In this document: positions 26,012-36,175 of the stretch, one piece after another
How positions within the stretch are numbered: the stretch's first letter is position 1
How the letters are laid out: the number at the start of each line of letters is the position of its first letter
Assembly: GCA_965237635.1 (NCBI GenBank)
Contig: CBDEFX010000002.1
Span: 682,001 to 746,000 of the forward strand
Reading direction: 5' to 3'
DNA length: 64,000 bases
From: CBDEFX01 sp965237635
GTDB lineage: Bacteria > Chloroflexota > Dehalococcoidia > Lucifugimonadales > CAUZJF01
Notes under the pieces: model-generated
What the model saw: only the letters and a program-made list of their open reading frames with translations
Databases searched by the model: none
Told to the model about the DNA's origin: nothing
Program-made: the position numbers and the translations under genes

Positions 26012-26966
26012 ATGTCAGGGCGTAGAGCCGGTCTGAAGTGGCGGTTGGTCCCAATCGCGGCAGTCGTGGTACTGGCGCTTGCGGGCGCTTCGTGTAGCAG
26101 CGGGGTTTCTGAAGAGGAGTTCGAGGCTGTCAAGAAGGACTTGCAAAACGAGGTAGCGCGCGTGCTGTCTCTCGAGTCTGAGCTGGAAGGGGAGAGCACG
26201 GACATAGATGCCCTCAGGGAAGCAGCTGATAATGCCGAAACGGCCCTCATAGAGGCCACCGATAACGCCGAAATGGAGCAGGCCGCCCTCGTTTCGCAGA
26301 TAGCACAAGAGCGCACGACCGTGGAGGGTCTTCAGAAGAAGGTCGATGAGGCCGAGGTACAAGCAGCCGTATTCGCCGCTTTCCGTGCCTGGAATAGAAA
26401 GGACGAGGAGCTGTTTTCTGCAGGCTTCACCGAAAACGGGAAGTCAGAATCGGTCCTGTCTCTTCCGGCGTCCGTTGGGGCGCATACAATCGCGGTTCGC
26501 CGAGTCCAGGATACGACTGTGTCGGAGGACACCGCATCGATCCACGTGATGTACGGTCTCGGGACCCAGCGAAGCTCCGTCATCGAACACCTGGTGAAAG
26601 AAGAAGGCGTCTGGAAGATCGACAGTGAGGAGCAGATGGCTCCTGGGATCAAGGGCAGCACGGTCGGGGTGGATGTCCAGGTAGACGGGTGCGCGGTGGT
26701 GTTTGACCCGAGCGCGATAACGACCGGCAAACGTCGCGCTCAAAGTGGCTAACGTGGGCAGCCAACCCTTCTGGATGACTCTGTCCCGGGTTCCGGAGGG
26801 CCAGGGCACGACGCAAATCGTGGGCTATGTCAATACATTGGCGTCCGGCGAGCAGACGAACCTCGCGTTCACTCAGCCGCTGGGCTCGGGCCAATACCAA
26901 ATGCAGTGTTCGCTTTCAGACCAAGATGACGGCGGTAGCGTGGTGGCGGAGTTTACGGTCCCGTAG
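26012..26966 (+). pseudogene. Coiled-coil lipoprotein, frameshifted near the C-terminus
   Basis: ATG 26012 follows GGCGGGAGG. The protein has a lipoprotein signal (LALAGASC, Cys28), then a coiled coil (about residues 35-110, Glu-rich), then an NTF2-like fold (VFAAFRAWNRKDEELFSAGF). In the first frame it ends at 26752 after ITTGKRRAQSG. If one A of the AAAC near 26727 is removed, it continues ITTGNVALKVANVGSQPFW through a beta-rich domain to FTVP at 26966. A single inserted base therefore splits it, either by true mutation or by a sequencing error. The function is unknown. Confidence 0.7.
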
Positions 26967-27012
26967 AGACGCCCCGCTGGTGCGTCCCCGCCTCCGGCCG
27001 GAGCGCCCTCAG

Positions 27013-28245
27013 CTATGAACCTGCTGTTGACCAGCTTCCGGTCACGGGGTCGTAGATCTCGGTAATCGTGTTCCTGCTGCCACCAACGACCAACACCCTG
27101 CCGTCGTTGAGCAGTGTGGCTGTGTGAAACGCTCGGGTCTGCGCCATTGAGCGAGTCAGGGACCACACCCGTGCGATGGGATCAAACAGCTCTGCGGTGG
27201 CGAGGCTTCCCGGTTTGCCGCTCCCGCCAACAATCAAGACCCTGCCGTCTTTTAGGAGCGTTGCAGTGTGCCGCATTCGCTCCTCTCGCATAGGGTGCGT
27301 TGCCGTCAACTCCTCGGTCGCCGGGTCGTAGACGTCTGCGTGGACTGAGACCTTGAGGCCCGACCGGATGCCGCCCGCCAGAAGCACTGTGCCCTCGTTG
27401 AGGAGCGTAGCCGAATGCGCGACGGTTAGGGAACTGAACTCAGGACCGGCTGGAGACCAGCTCTGGGTGGTGGGATCGTACATCTCCATCCGAGCGGCGT
27501 TCTGCCTCGGCCCAAATCCGCCCATCACAAGGACCCTGCCATCTGAGAGCAGCGTGGCGGTGTGTTCGCTCCGTCCTTCAAGCAAGGCGCCGGCATCGGC
27601 TAGGGAATCGGTAGACGGATCATACATGACCGCTGATATTGGTATCTCGGACCCTGCGTCGATCGACGACTCGCGCTCAAGCGTAGTCCGGAGGGGCTGG
27701 CCCCTTTGATTGCGACTCAACTCTTGTTGGACCAGCTCACCGACACCGCCCATTGTGAGCACGCTGCCGTCTACGAGGCCGACTGACGTATGACCTCGCC
27801 GCCGTATGATAGTGCCCATATGTTGTGACCAGACGCCGGTAGCCGGGTCGTAGGTCTCGACCGAGTTGAGCAAATTGTAGTCGGGACCCAGGCCGCCGAT
27901 AACCAGAACCCGCCCGTCGTTCAGCAGAGCGGCTGTATGCTGGGCACGCCCGACCACCATATCGCCTGTTCTGGTCCAGTTTCCGGTCGCCGGGTCGAAC
28001 ACCTCTGCCGAGGCCAGTGCCATCAGATCGCTGTCGAACCCACCCGTGATCAGCACTCTGCCGTCAGCCAGTATCGTGGCGGTATGTGTCTCCCTGGCTT
28101 GGTGTAGTAGACCGGGCTTGGCAAGTGGCAGTGAGGCGGTAGCTGTTGGGACCGGGGGAGGAGTAGGTTCAGCGTCGCCCCCACCGCATCCGAGCACCAG
28201 AGCGGTGAGAAGAGGAATCAGAGCCAGGCGACTACTACGTGCCAT
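27013..28245 (-). CDS. Kelch-repeat beta-propeller lipoprotein
   Basis: This 410-residue exported lipoprotein has a signal with a lipobox cysteine at residue 20 (TALVLGC), a short Pro/Thr linker, and seven kelch-type repeats of about 50 residues. Each repeat shows H(T/S)ATLL-x-(D/N)GRVL-x2-GG followed by A-x-E-x-(F/Y)DP. Seven units fit a closed propeller. Such proteins usually bind sugars or proteins at the cell surface. It converges with the lipoprotein gene at 26012. Three repeats are irregular, including one with a 60-residue insertion around VQQELSRNQRG. Confidence 0.85.
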   Translation of the reverse strand: MARSSRLALIPLLTALVLGCGGGDAEPTPPPVPTATASLPLAKPGLLHQARETHTATILADGRVLITGGFDSDLMALASAEVFDPATGNWTRTGDMVVGRAQHTAALLNDGRVLVIGGLGPDYNLLNSVETYDPATGVWSQHMGTIIRRRGHTSVGLVDGSVLTMGGVGELVQQELSRNQRGQPLRTTLERESSIDAGSEIPISAVMYDPSTDSLADAGALLEGRSEHTATLLSDGRVLVMGGFGPRQNAARMEMYDPTTQSWSPAGPEFSSLTVAHSATLLNEGTVLLAGGIRSGLKVSVHADVYDPATEELTATHPMREERMRHTATLLKDGRVLIVGGSGKPGSLATAELFDPIARVWSLTRSMAQTRAFHTATLLNDGRVLVVGGSRNTITEIYDPVTGSWSTAGS

Positions 28246-28502
28246 CTGATGCCCATTTACGGACGCCCTGGAAGGCGATTCAATCGCGAAAACGACGCCG
28301 CACCATGCAGTACACGAAGCCTCAAGGAGACTTTACCATCACGCTCCGACCCGGTCAAACACCTATGTGATCATCGTCAACCTCGAAATCGGATATCCTG
28401 TCGCGGTCAAATCCAGATAAGGCCGTCCTGGCCGGACGCCGCCGCGGGTCGTAGGTGAAAATCGGCCTATTGGGAGCAAGCACATACGAGGGAGGCAATC
28501 AA

Positions 28503-29264
28503 ATGACAGCTTGGTTCGAGGGCAAAGTCGCTATAGTGACCGGCCCGGCCACTGGTATCGGCAGGGCCTGTGCGGTGGCGTTCGCCAGAGGAGGCGAAGG
28601 TAGTCGTCGCCGATGTGGACGTGGAAGGGGCTGAAGAGACGATCCGTATAATCAGGGACGCTGGCGGCGAGTCGATCTTCGTCAAGACCGATGTGTCGAT
28701 CGCGGCCGATGTAGAGTCGTTGGTTCATAAAGCGGTGGAGACCTATGGTCGTCTGGACTGCGCGCACAATAACGCCGGGATAGAACGTGAATACACCTTC
28801 CCGGACCTGAGGCACTCGAGGAGACCTGGGACTTGACTATCGACGTCAACCTGAAGGGCATCTGGTTGTGCATGAAGTATGAGGTCCCCGAGATGCTCAA
28901 GCAAGGCGGAGGCGCTATCGTCAACACCTCGTCGATCGCCGGCCTGGTTGGCTTCGTTGGTCAGCCCGCGTACGTCGCCAGCAAGCACGGCGTTATCGGG
29001 CTGACGAGGGCAACCGCTTTGGAGTACGCGAAGGAGAGCATCCGGGTGAACGCCGTGTGCCCAGGCTTTATCGAGACGCCGCTGATGGAGCGGATCTACG
29101 CGCAGCCCCCTGACCTTAGAGGAACGGCTGCCGAGATGGAGCCGGTGGGGCGGGCAGGGACACCGGAAGAGGTCGCCGAGGCCGTAGTTTAGCTATGCTC
29201 TGACAAGGCCTCGTTCGTCACTGGGCACCCGATGGCGGTGGACGGCGGCTACGTTGCCAAGTAG
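28503..29264 (+). pseudogene. SDR-family dehydrogenase, two frameshifts and a stop
   Basis: It starts behind GGGAGGC with MTAWFEGKVAIVTGPATGIG, and the Rossmann motif has Pro in place of the usual Gly/Ala. A frameshift near 28600 leads into KVVVADVDVEGAEET...LDCAHNNAGIE, and a second near 28815 into the catalytic part VNTSSIAGLVGFVGQPAYVASKHGVIGLTRA (Ser, Tyr, Lys all present). A TAG at 29190-29192 replaces the usual Trp codon before LCSDKASFVTGHPMAVDGGY. It has at least three independent lesions, so this is a true pseudogene rather than an artefact. Confidence 0.85.
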
Positions 29265-29281
29265 GAGCGCAGGCGGACGGC

Positions 29282-30289
29282 TTACCGGGCCGAGCCGGTC
29301 AGCTTGATGCGCGGATCCACTAGGACAAGCAGGAGGTCCGAGATCAGCACTCCGACAACGGTGAGTGCCCCGAGGAACAGGACGATGGTCCCGGCCAGCT
29401 GGTTGTTTTGGCCCTGTATGGCGAATAGCAGCAACGGCCCCAGGGTCGGGAGGCTCAGCACTATAGAAACGATGATGGTGCCACCCACCAGTCCGGGCAG
29501 CGTGCCTCCAATGCCGCTGACAAGTGGATTGATAGCCACCCGCACAGGGTACTTCGCGATGATCTTCCAGTTGACCATCCCCTTGGCCCGGGCCGTCACT
29601 ACATAGGGTTTATATAGCTCGTCCAGCAGGTTGTTGCGCATCGTGCGAATACCACCGGCAAGTCCGGCGGTGCCAATTACGATAGCCGGTATGATCATGT
29701 GCTGCATCAGGTCCAGCACCTTGCCGACGCTCCAGGGAGCGGTCTGGTACTCGCCTGAGAACAGACCGCCGACGCTCTGATTGAAGTAGGCCAGGAAAAG
29801 GTACATCAACACAAGGCCCAGCAAGAAATCGGGCACAGCAAGGCCCGTGAAACCCAGGAGAGTGAACGTGTAGTCACCGATAGAGTGCTGCCGGACCGCC
29901 GAGTAGATCCCAATCGGTATCGAAAGCACAAAGACAAAAACTGCGGTAACGCTCGTGAGGAATATCGTGGTCGGCAGTCGTTCGGCGATCAGGTCCCTGA
30001 TCGGCGTGCGAAGGTCGCCATATAGATAGGCGTAGCCAAAGTCGCCGGTAACTACCCCGGAGATCCAGTCCCAGTATTGGACTATCTGTGGCCTGTTCAG
30101 ACCGAAGGACTCTCGCATCTCGACCATGTCATCCAGCGAGACCCTCCTTCCCGTTTGCTGCTCCACGTAACGTGCGTAGAAGTCGACGAAATCGCCCTCA
30201 GGCAACTCGATGATGATAAAAGAGAGGTAGGACATCGTAAACAGCGTGAACACCGACAACAGCGTACGCCTTACTATGTATGCGCCTAT
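29282..30289 (-). CDS. ABC transporter permease, DppB/OppB type (paralogue; ATG replaced by ATA)
   Basis: The encoded protein has 335 residues if read from 30289, matching the length of the permease at 13975-14985. About two thirds of positions are identical, including the loop YVVTARAKGMVNWKIIAKYPVRVAI. The leader GGAGGTGGTAGAGCC is conserved, but the codon aligned with ATG 13975 is ATA (30289-30287). The next candidate is TTG 30259, which would remove the first basic segment of helix 1 (GAYIVRRTL). The gene may thus be poorly expressed or a very recent pseudogene. No companion ABC subunits are adjacent. Confidence 0.8.
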   Translation of the reverse strand: MGAYIVRRTLLSVFTLFTMSYLSFIIIELPEGDFVDFYARYVEQQTGRRVSLDDMVEMRESFGLNRPQIVQYWDWISGVVTGDFGYAYLYGDLRTPIRDLIAERLPTTIFLTSVTAVFVFVLSIPIGIYSAVRQHSIGDYTFTLLGFTGLAVPDFLLGLVLMYLFLAYFNQSVGGLFSGEYQTAPWSVGKVLDLMQHMIIPAIVIGTAGLAGGIRTMRNNLLDELYKPYVVTARAKGMVNWKIIAKYPVRVAINPLVSGIGGTLPGLVGGTIIVSIVLSLPTLGPLLLFAIQGQNNQLAGTIVLFLGALTVVGVLISDLLLVLVDPRIKLTGSAR

Positions 30290-30439
30290 GGCTCTACCAC
30301 CTCCCCGGGTTGGTAGGGTCCGGCCAGTCTCACAGCCCCACTCTACCCTCGGAATCGCGGACGTAGCTACTCTAGAGTCCTATTCACAGATTATCACAAC
30401 GTCCACGTGTGCTCAAGCTAGGGCGCGACGCTCGCGACG

Positions 30440-30940
30440 CTATCCCGTAGCTAGGTGGCGGATGGGACCACAGGCCTCGAACCTGTCCCGCACCTGCAGG
30501 TGAAGGCCCCATTGCTCGAAGTTCATGTTCTCAACTTCTATGAGTCCGTCCAGGTCGTGTTCCCATGGCGGAGGCATCTCAGCCTCACTGAAGAAGTAGA
30601 TGCCCAGGAGCGGACCATCAGCTGTGTACAGGAGCAGATAGGGGGGCATCTCGCTTCCTGGGCCCAGTCTGAAAAAACTGCCCGGAGTCCTGCGAGGACG
30701 CGCGTCTTTCGTAGCAACGCATCGGAACGGATCGATCCATCCTTCCGCTATGGCACCGGCATCCGTGAGGGGTATCCGCTTGAAGAGCTCCGCTGAGCCG
30801 GCGTTCAGCACGACCCGGTCCGGGCGCTCCGGCGGGATTACCACCCGCGAGTTGATAAAGCCGACCACGAAGCCCACAAGGAAAATACCAACGCCCCCGA
30901 GAAGGTACTGGACCCACTGTTCCCGCAACATCGGCATCAT
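30440..30940 (-). CDS. Small membrane-anchored hypothetical protein
   Basis: This 166-residue protein has one N-terminal membrane helix (YLLGGVGIFLVGFVVGFI) followed by a soluble part with alternating beta-type segments (for example PPYLLLYTADGPLLGIYFF). I do not recognise the family. It is divergent in position but on the same strand as the permease at 29282, 150 bp upstream of it, with no obvious shared operon. The compositional pattern looks coding. Confidence 0.5.
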   Translation of the reverse strand: MMPMLREQWVQYLLGGVGIFLVGFVVGFINSRVVIPPERPDRVVLNAGSAELFKRIPLTDAGAIAEGWIDPFRCVATKDARPRRTPGSFFRLGPGSEMPPYLLLYTADGPLLGIYFFSEAEMPPPWEHDLDGLIEVENMNFEQWGLHLQVRDRFEACGPIRHLATG

Positions 30941-31306
30941 CGACTATCCCTCACGATGGCAGTGGTCCGGCAATCAGGCGAGCCGCCTCACAGACCGCGA
31001 TACCGGATAGTAGCAGTCTAGAGACGTCCTGCGACACTGTCAACCGCTCCGGCGTCGGTGACGGATCATCCTAAGTACGATCAGATGGGTTCGTTTGAGT
31101 GGTTGCCATATTCACGATTGCTATTGCTGTCATTCTGAGCCCGATAGGGCGAAGAATCTAAGCATGGCCGCTAGACACGCCGTTGACTGACATTGGCGGC
31201 CGCCTAGATTCTTCGTCATCCCGATGCCGAATCGGGACTCCTCAGAATGACTCTGGTCTTTTCCGGGCGTCGTATTTGTTGCTCCGAATAACTTATCGGA
31301 TTGTAT
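30941..31306. repeat. Non-coding stretch with a large inverted repeat (31133-31249)
   Basis: CATTCTGAG and CGAAGAATCTA (31133-31160) are repeated inverted as TAGATTCTTCG and CTCAGAATG (31204-31249), each arm holding a smaller CCCGAT hairpin. The whole could fold into a cruciform of about 117 bp. Such GAAGAATCT elements are common intergenic repeats in Chloroflexota-like genomes. No gene was found in the rest of the stretch. Confidence 0.65.
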
Positions 31307-31420
31307 TTAGTCGTTTCTGTCGGTGATCGTCACCTCGACGCCTATCACGACGGGCGGGTCCTGCAGGCTTCTCGTCATACCCACTGCCCTCACACCCAAG
31401 TCAATAGGACTCACTGGCAA
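31307..31420 (-). pseudogene. C-terminal remnant of a GHL-type protein
   Basis: Ending at a TAA (31307-31309), the minus strand reads GVRAVGMTRSLQDPPVVIGV, then EVTITDRND. This parallels the tail of the neighbouring gene at 31594 (AGLVKPAVLIGVEITITYVKN). Only about 35 codons survive. It shows that a further copy of this gene family once stood here. Confidence 0.55.
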
Positions 31421-31499
31421 TGGGCCTTGCACAAAAAAATGTCACGGTGAACCCGCCGGAGGCCGGTGAAGCATCTGGGGTGTTGCTGACTAGATATGG

Positions 31500-31593
31500 G
31501 GCTACCCCTCCCCAGGCCCTTCGTCCCGATGCCGAATCGGGACTCAGGGAGACAAGTTGGATGCGACTTCCTGTGCGAAGCCCCACCAAAGCA
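31500..31593. repeat. Dispersed repeat with CTGAGTCCCGAT hairpin half
   Basis: CCAGGCCCTTCGTCCCGATG and ATCGGGACTCAGGGAGACAA (ending near 31557), followed by GTTGGATGCGACTTCCTGTG, closely match the block at 44900-44965 and parts of 12655-12700. A TTGCACAAAA motif is at 31427-31436. Confidence 0.6.
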
Positions 31594-33348
31594 TCAATTC
31601 TTGACATACGTGATGGTAATCTCTACGCCTATCAGGACCGCAGGCTTGACCAGGCCGGCCCCAGGGTATCCCGAGTAGTCGGTCTCGGAGTGGCGGGGGC
31701 CGTACGACGACAGCCGGACCTCGACCTCGTTCTCGCCCTGCTTCAACAGCGGGCAGCCGACGTCGAATTGAACGCTCCGTTTGCCTCCCATCGACGGCCA
31801 GTTGACCATCACCGCTCCGGGCCAGGGCAGATAGGACGTTCTGCCCGATGTCCAGGGGTAAACCTCCCCATTGAGCCGTACCTCGAGCTCGTCGAGCGGC
31901 GTGAAGCTGTCCAGCAAGAGCGCTAGAACGCACGGGCCTAGGGAGCCGTCGGCAGCCGCGGCCTCGACGTCGTCTGCGACGTCCATCCGGAGAATCGGCC
32001 CCTCACCGTTTAGGGTCTCGTCCAAGACGACCGGGATTTGAGCAGAGGGCACCGAGTTGCGGAACGTGCCTCCGTGGCCTCCATACGCTATCCGGTCGGT
32101 GTGGTCAATCTCGTATCGCTTATCAAGTCTGATTCCCTCGTAAAAACCCGTTTTGAGGAAGTTCCAGCGATTTAGCACGCTTGAGCGCTACAGTATGTTG
32201 GGCTAGTATACGGAACAGAGACTGTATATTGTACCCAGGCGTGGGTACGTTTGTTCTAATTCGGCCTGCACAGACTTTTTACGAGAGAATCAAGTCTGGC
32301 CAGCTTCTTCGGGTCTGCTAGCTGCGGCAGCATGCGTCGTCTCCACTCGGCAGGCAGGGTGTAGTAGTTATAGAGGTAGACCCGCGCGCCTGCTCGCCAC
32401 ATGCGAGCGGCCAGGGCCCTGATAGGGTTTTCATCGATGACCGGCTTCAGGCCCTCGATGCACCCGTATACTGGAATGTCGGTCTCCAATGCCGCTTCCA
32501 CGAACTCCCCGATCGGCATCTCGAACGGGATCGAGCCCTTGCCGGCGACAACAATATCCACGAGCCCCTCGTCGATCCACTGTCGCACGTCGAGCCCTAT
32601 CTTGGTGGAGTCGGCGATCGTCGGGGGGACTCTGACCGCCAGCTCCAGGTCCCTCCCCCTCTCCGCACTCACCTCCTTCATCCTCTCCTTCACACGCCTC
32701 ACCAGGTCTGTCATCAAGTACCTGTTCTGATACGACTCCTCACGTCGGAAGAAGGCTGGATGGCGGTTGAAGTCAATCTCCACCCCGTCGACGTCGAACC
32801 GCTCGAACAGCTCGGTGATTATTGAGTACATATAGTCGCGAACCGCAGCGTAGGCGAAGTCCTTTCCTGTCCTGATGTCCCAGTCTATGGTCCCCTCGGG
32901 AATATCCTCGCCCGGCCTGCCTATGAGGAGGTCAGGGTGCTCAACACGAAACTTGCCATATTCCGGCGATCTCGGGTCGCTATGGAGGTAGTGGCTGTTC
33001 ATTCTGACCCGAGGGAAGAACTCTAGGCCCGCCTCCCGACAGAGCTCGGACAGCACCGTCACCGGCCCACCGGCGGTCTCCATGAGGTATCTGGTGTTCT
33101 CGGCCGACCTCGCCGTGGCATCGGAGAACTCAGAGAGAATCGTACCCCTCCCCCAGGATTTCCCCGACCTGTGTCTCATAGTGATAGACTTCGTGGTCGC
33201 CGACGCTCCACCAGAGAGCCGCACGGGTCCCCTCGAACGACCTCACCACCTTCTCCCTGATGACCTCAGGGGTCAGTGGGGGATCGTGTAGCATGATCCA
33301 ACCATCATCGGTAAAGATCAGAGGCCTTTCTTCCAGGCCTTTGGCCAT
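31594..33348 (-). pseudogene. TIM-barrel glycoside-hydrolase-like (GHL) protein, frameshifted and split by a MITE
   Basis: Reading from ATG 33348 (MAKGLEERPLIFTDDGWIML), a frameshift near 33145 (GEILGEGY to LSEFSDATARSAENTRY) leads into the barrel with VDGVEIDFNRHPAFF and LAVRVPPTIADSTKIGLDVR. At 32297 a 161-bp MITE interrupts ADPKKLARL. After the element and its 6-bp duplication, the frame resumes as DKRYEIDHTDRIAYGGHGG and ends at 31594 with the beta-sandwich tail. Before damage the protein would have had about 520 residues, a paralogue of the proteins at 15063 and 40439. Confidence 0.75.
32131..32291. mobile_element. 161-bp MITE, copy 1, with 6-bp target duplication
   Basis: Its terminal inverted repeats are GATTCCCTCGTAAAAA and, from the other end, GATTCTCTCGTAAAAA. 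The direct repeat AAGTCT flanks it exactly at 32125-32130 and 32292-32297. It has no coding capacity. An internal palindrome GTACCCA-N4-TGGGTAC lies near 32233-32250. A second copy of identical length is at 58384-58544 in the opposite orientation, differing at about a dozen positions. No transposase with matching ends is present in the window. Confidence 0.9.
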
Positions 33349-33435
33349 GCGGGTGTCTCCTTGCAACTGCACGCAGTCTTTCGAAGGGCCGAGGGCGTTC
33401 AAACGGGTAGAATGGTACGAGAGCAAAGGTAGGAA

Positions 33436-33532
33436 CGCAAGTGAGACGTGGGGCCCTTCGACGGGCTCAGGTCGAACGGCTCTCTCTCTCTCTTCGTTCG
33501 TGGTGAGTCTGTCGAACCATGAACGGCTAACC
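33436..33532. repeat. Dispersed inverted repeat (CTTCGACGGGCTCAGG type)
   Basis: GGGCCCTTCGACGGGCTCAG (from 33449), CTCTCTCTCT and CGTTCGTGGTGAGTCTGTCG (from 33495) form the same paired-arm unit as at 9639-9705. Its spurious translation on the minus strand gives RPEPVEG, a frequent mis-annotation. Confidence 0.7.
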
Positions 33533-33582
33533 ACCGGCTAGCCGTTGGCTACCGACGACAGGCGGCTTCTAGCAACCCACAA

Positions 33583-35500
33583 CTACCAGCGAATACTCTC
33601 TCTCGACACGAACCTCTCCATCTTCCGCCAACGCGTAGTGTCGTCGCGATAGTGCCGACGCTGATATAGAGGGTGGTATCGGCCGGGTGGATCGATGGAC
33701 ACAACGTCGTTGCCCTTACGGACAAGACTGAACCGCTGTTTTTCTATGTGCAGGATGTCCGTTCGCTCGGCTATGGGAAATGTCAGGGTGATTACATCTG
33801 ACGGCTTGACCGGGCCGACCAGCGCGTAACGCCCATCCCAAGATACCCTTCGCTCCTCGGTGTTGACCCGGCAGCGCGTGTCACGCGGAGCAACCCATTC
33901 GGGGATACGCACCGAGAGCTCAACGGGCTGCTGTAACCCTCACGTCCACTCTGCCCTCGTACGGAATGTAGCTGTCGATGTCCGCCCACTGAGATGCGCG
34001 GTTCAGGAGCAAGTTGACCCGCAGCCTGCCGTTCTCGTGGCGTAGGGCAAGGTCCCAGATCCAGTACAGAGTCCGGGCGCCGTTCGCCGTGCAACAGTGC
34101 ATGATCCCGGAGCCGTTCCCCACAAACCAATCATTGGCCGCCGGCCAACCGGCGAAGGCCCCCAGGTTCCGCTCCGGAACTCGGTCGGTCGAGCTGTAGG
34201 CGTCGACCATCGATGGCGCGAGAGAGTCCGGTCGGGGGTTCTGCAACCCGGCCTCCGGCAGGTGGTATATCCAGTCGGTGGACATTAGCTGTCCCTCTGC
34301 GAACATGTTGCGAATCCAGCGGTCCGCGTCGTCCCAATAGTCCGCAGTCCCTGCTTCGGACAGGGCCAAAGCCACCGCGACCATATCCGCTACCTCGCAG
34401 AGCTCGGAGCCCTCCCACTCGGGGCTGTTCAACAGCTCGGGGAAGTATCCGATCAGGTTGGCGCCCTGGGTTCCCACGGCCACGCCCTCCTCCCAGTCTA
34501 CGCCGGCGCCATAAGCCTTCGCCCGCTCGTAGCTGCGGACCACGAAGTCGGTCAACTCTTCGTCGTCTGTCGTTATGGCATACTTTTGCATTGCCACGAG
34601 CGTGTGGGAGTGCGCATGGAAGTGGGCCTTTACAGGATTGCCGGGGCTTGACAGAAAGCTACCGTCTGCCTCAAAGAAGTAGCGGCGCATAAAGGTGATC
34701 GCCTTTTGCGCCAGCGTCAGGGCCGGCTCATAGCCCAGCAACCGGTATGCATGGGCGAGTCCGTGTATCACGTGGGAGTAGCCGTCATGGCCGACCTTGG
34801 CCGGCATCAGGTCCTCGGTAGGTGGCCCTAGAGCCCCGAGCTCGATGTGTGGCCAGAAGTAGACGAAATCGCCGGCATCGACCGCCAGCTCGGCGAGCCC
34901 GTCCACCAATCGCCGGACTGAGTCTTTCCATAGCGGCCCACCGTCCCGAGTCGCGAACAACGACATAGTGCTGAGCATACGTCCGTTCCCAAAGGGCGAA
35001 ATCAGCTGGTCGGTCTCAACCCTGGCGCCCTCGATGTCGCCATCGCGGTCTGGCTGGTCGATCATCGTCGACCAGTATGCCCAAGGGCGGCCGCGCGTCG
35101 GGGTGTAGACGAGCCCATCGGGCCCCTGGCTCTTCAACGCGACCTCCATCTACTTGCTCTCCACTTCCATGTTCTGGTCGCTGCCGCTCATGATCCGCAT
35201 GAGCGGCACGGCCTCCATGAATTTAGGCAGGGTCGACCCGTGCCAGCTGCTGTGGACCATCAGCGGCGGGTTGGTGCGGAAGTACACGCTCCAATACGGC
35301 TCATAGTCGGCGAGCGGGTCCGTTGCCTCGGTCATGCAGTGGATGGCCAGTCGAGCGCGCTCCTGCACGTCCAGGGTGTCGGGTACCGAAGACTCGTACC
35401 GCTCACCCTCGTACGGATGGGTCTCGAATTCCGAGACCTCCTCGGTGATGTAGCCGATGGGGTCCCCAGGACTCCAGTTGTCGGTGTCTGTCGCCGCCAA
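33583..35500 (-). pseudogene. GH127-like glycoside hydrolase, third copy, with stop and frameshift
   Basis: It starts MAATDTDNWSPGDPIGYITE at 35500, matching the genes at 17162 and 19396. A TAG at 35150-35152 stands where the paralogues have Trp (VDRRWMEV). The frame continues through GSELCEVADMVAVAL and IMHCCTANGARTLYWIW, so the putative zinc and nucleophile residues were kept. An extra T near 33933 then shifts the frame after VRVTAAR, and the last 110 residues (IPEWVAPRDTRC to SIRW) lie in another frame. It is part of the decayed minus-strand module. Confidence 0.85.
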
Positions 35501-35747
35501 TGTTTCCTCCTCAGATTATCGTAGGCCGGTGCGGCCTCGATTATACGGCAACATTCTCTCAGTTTTTCCCGCAGCAAATCTACCATCGACTTTGGCCAAT
35601 CGCTCGACGCAGAAGACGGCGCAGGAGCCTTCCTCCCGCGCCCCTGGCGATTGACAGCCATCAGGGTGGACGACTATACTCATCTTAGGTAGGCAGTCGG
35701 TCAACCCGCTGGGTCCGTGAGGGGGAGTTGTCGGTGGAAGGAGTGGC

Positions 35748-36107
35748 ATGAAGGACTTCATTCAAGACGTGGGCAGCTATGTGCTGCATTTCATGGTCTT
35801 CTACCTGATCAGTTGTGTTGTTCTGGCACCTCTGTTCATGTTCATGTCGCTGGCCGTAATGACGGTCCGTTACTTCGCCTTCGGCCTCGCGGTAGGAGGA
35901 GGAGAGGACGGCAATCTTCTGGGCGGAGTCGGCATTGGAATGTCGATCGCGTTCGTCATATCGTGGCCGATCGCGCTCGCCGCGACGATCTGGGCTGCCC
36001 CCAACGACAGGAACCTGAAGCGCGACTACGAGAGATTCAAGCGCAGAATGGGGCCCGCACAGCCCGGCCAGGCCCCCCGGCGAGACAGCCTCGAAGAGTT
36101 CTCTTAG
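35748..36107 (+). CDS. Small multi-pass membrane protein
   Basis: This 119-residue protein has three hydrophobic segments (HFMVFYLISCVVLAPLFMFM, VMTVRYFAFGLAV and GIGMSIAFVISWPIALAATI) and a basic, Pro-rich C-terminal tail. ATG 35748 follows GGAAGGAG. I do not recognise the family. It lies 68 bp before the propeller protein gene and divergent from the broken GH127-like gene. Confidence 0.6.
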   Translation: MKDFIQDVGSYVLHFMVFYLISCVVLAPLFMFMSLAVMTVRYFAFGLAVGGGEDGNLLGGVGIGMSIAFVISWPIALAATIWAAPNDRNLKRDYERFKRRMGPAQPGQAPRRDSLEEFS

Positions 36108-36175
36108 ACCCTGACCCTTCCGCACAACGCTCCGCCCCTGCTCAAGCGAGGTAGCCTCACGGTGAGTACTTTCTG

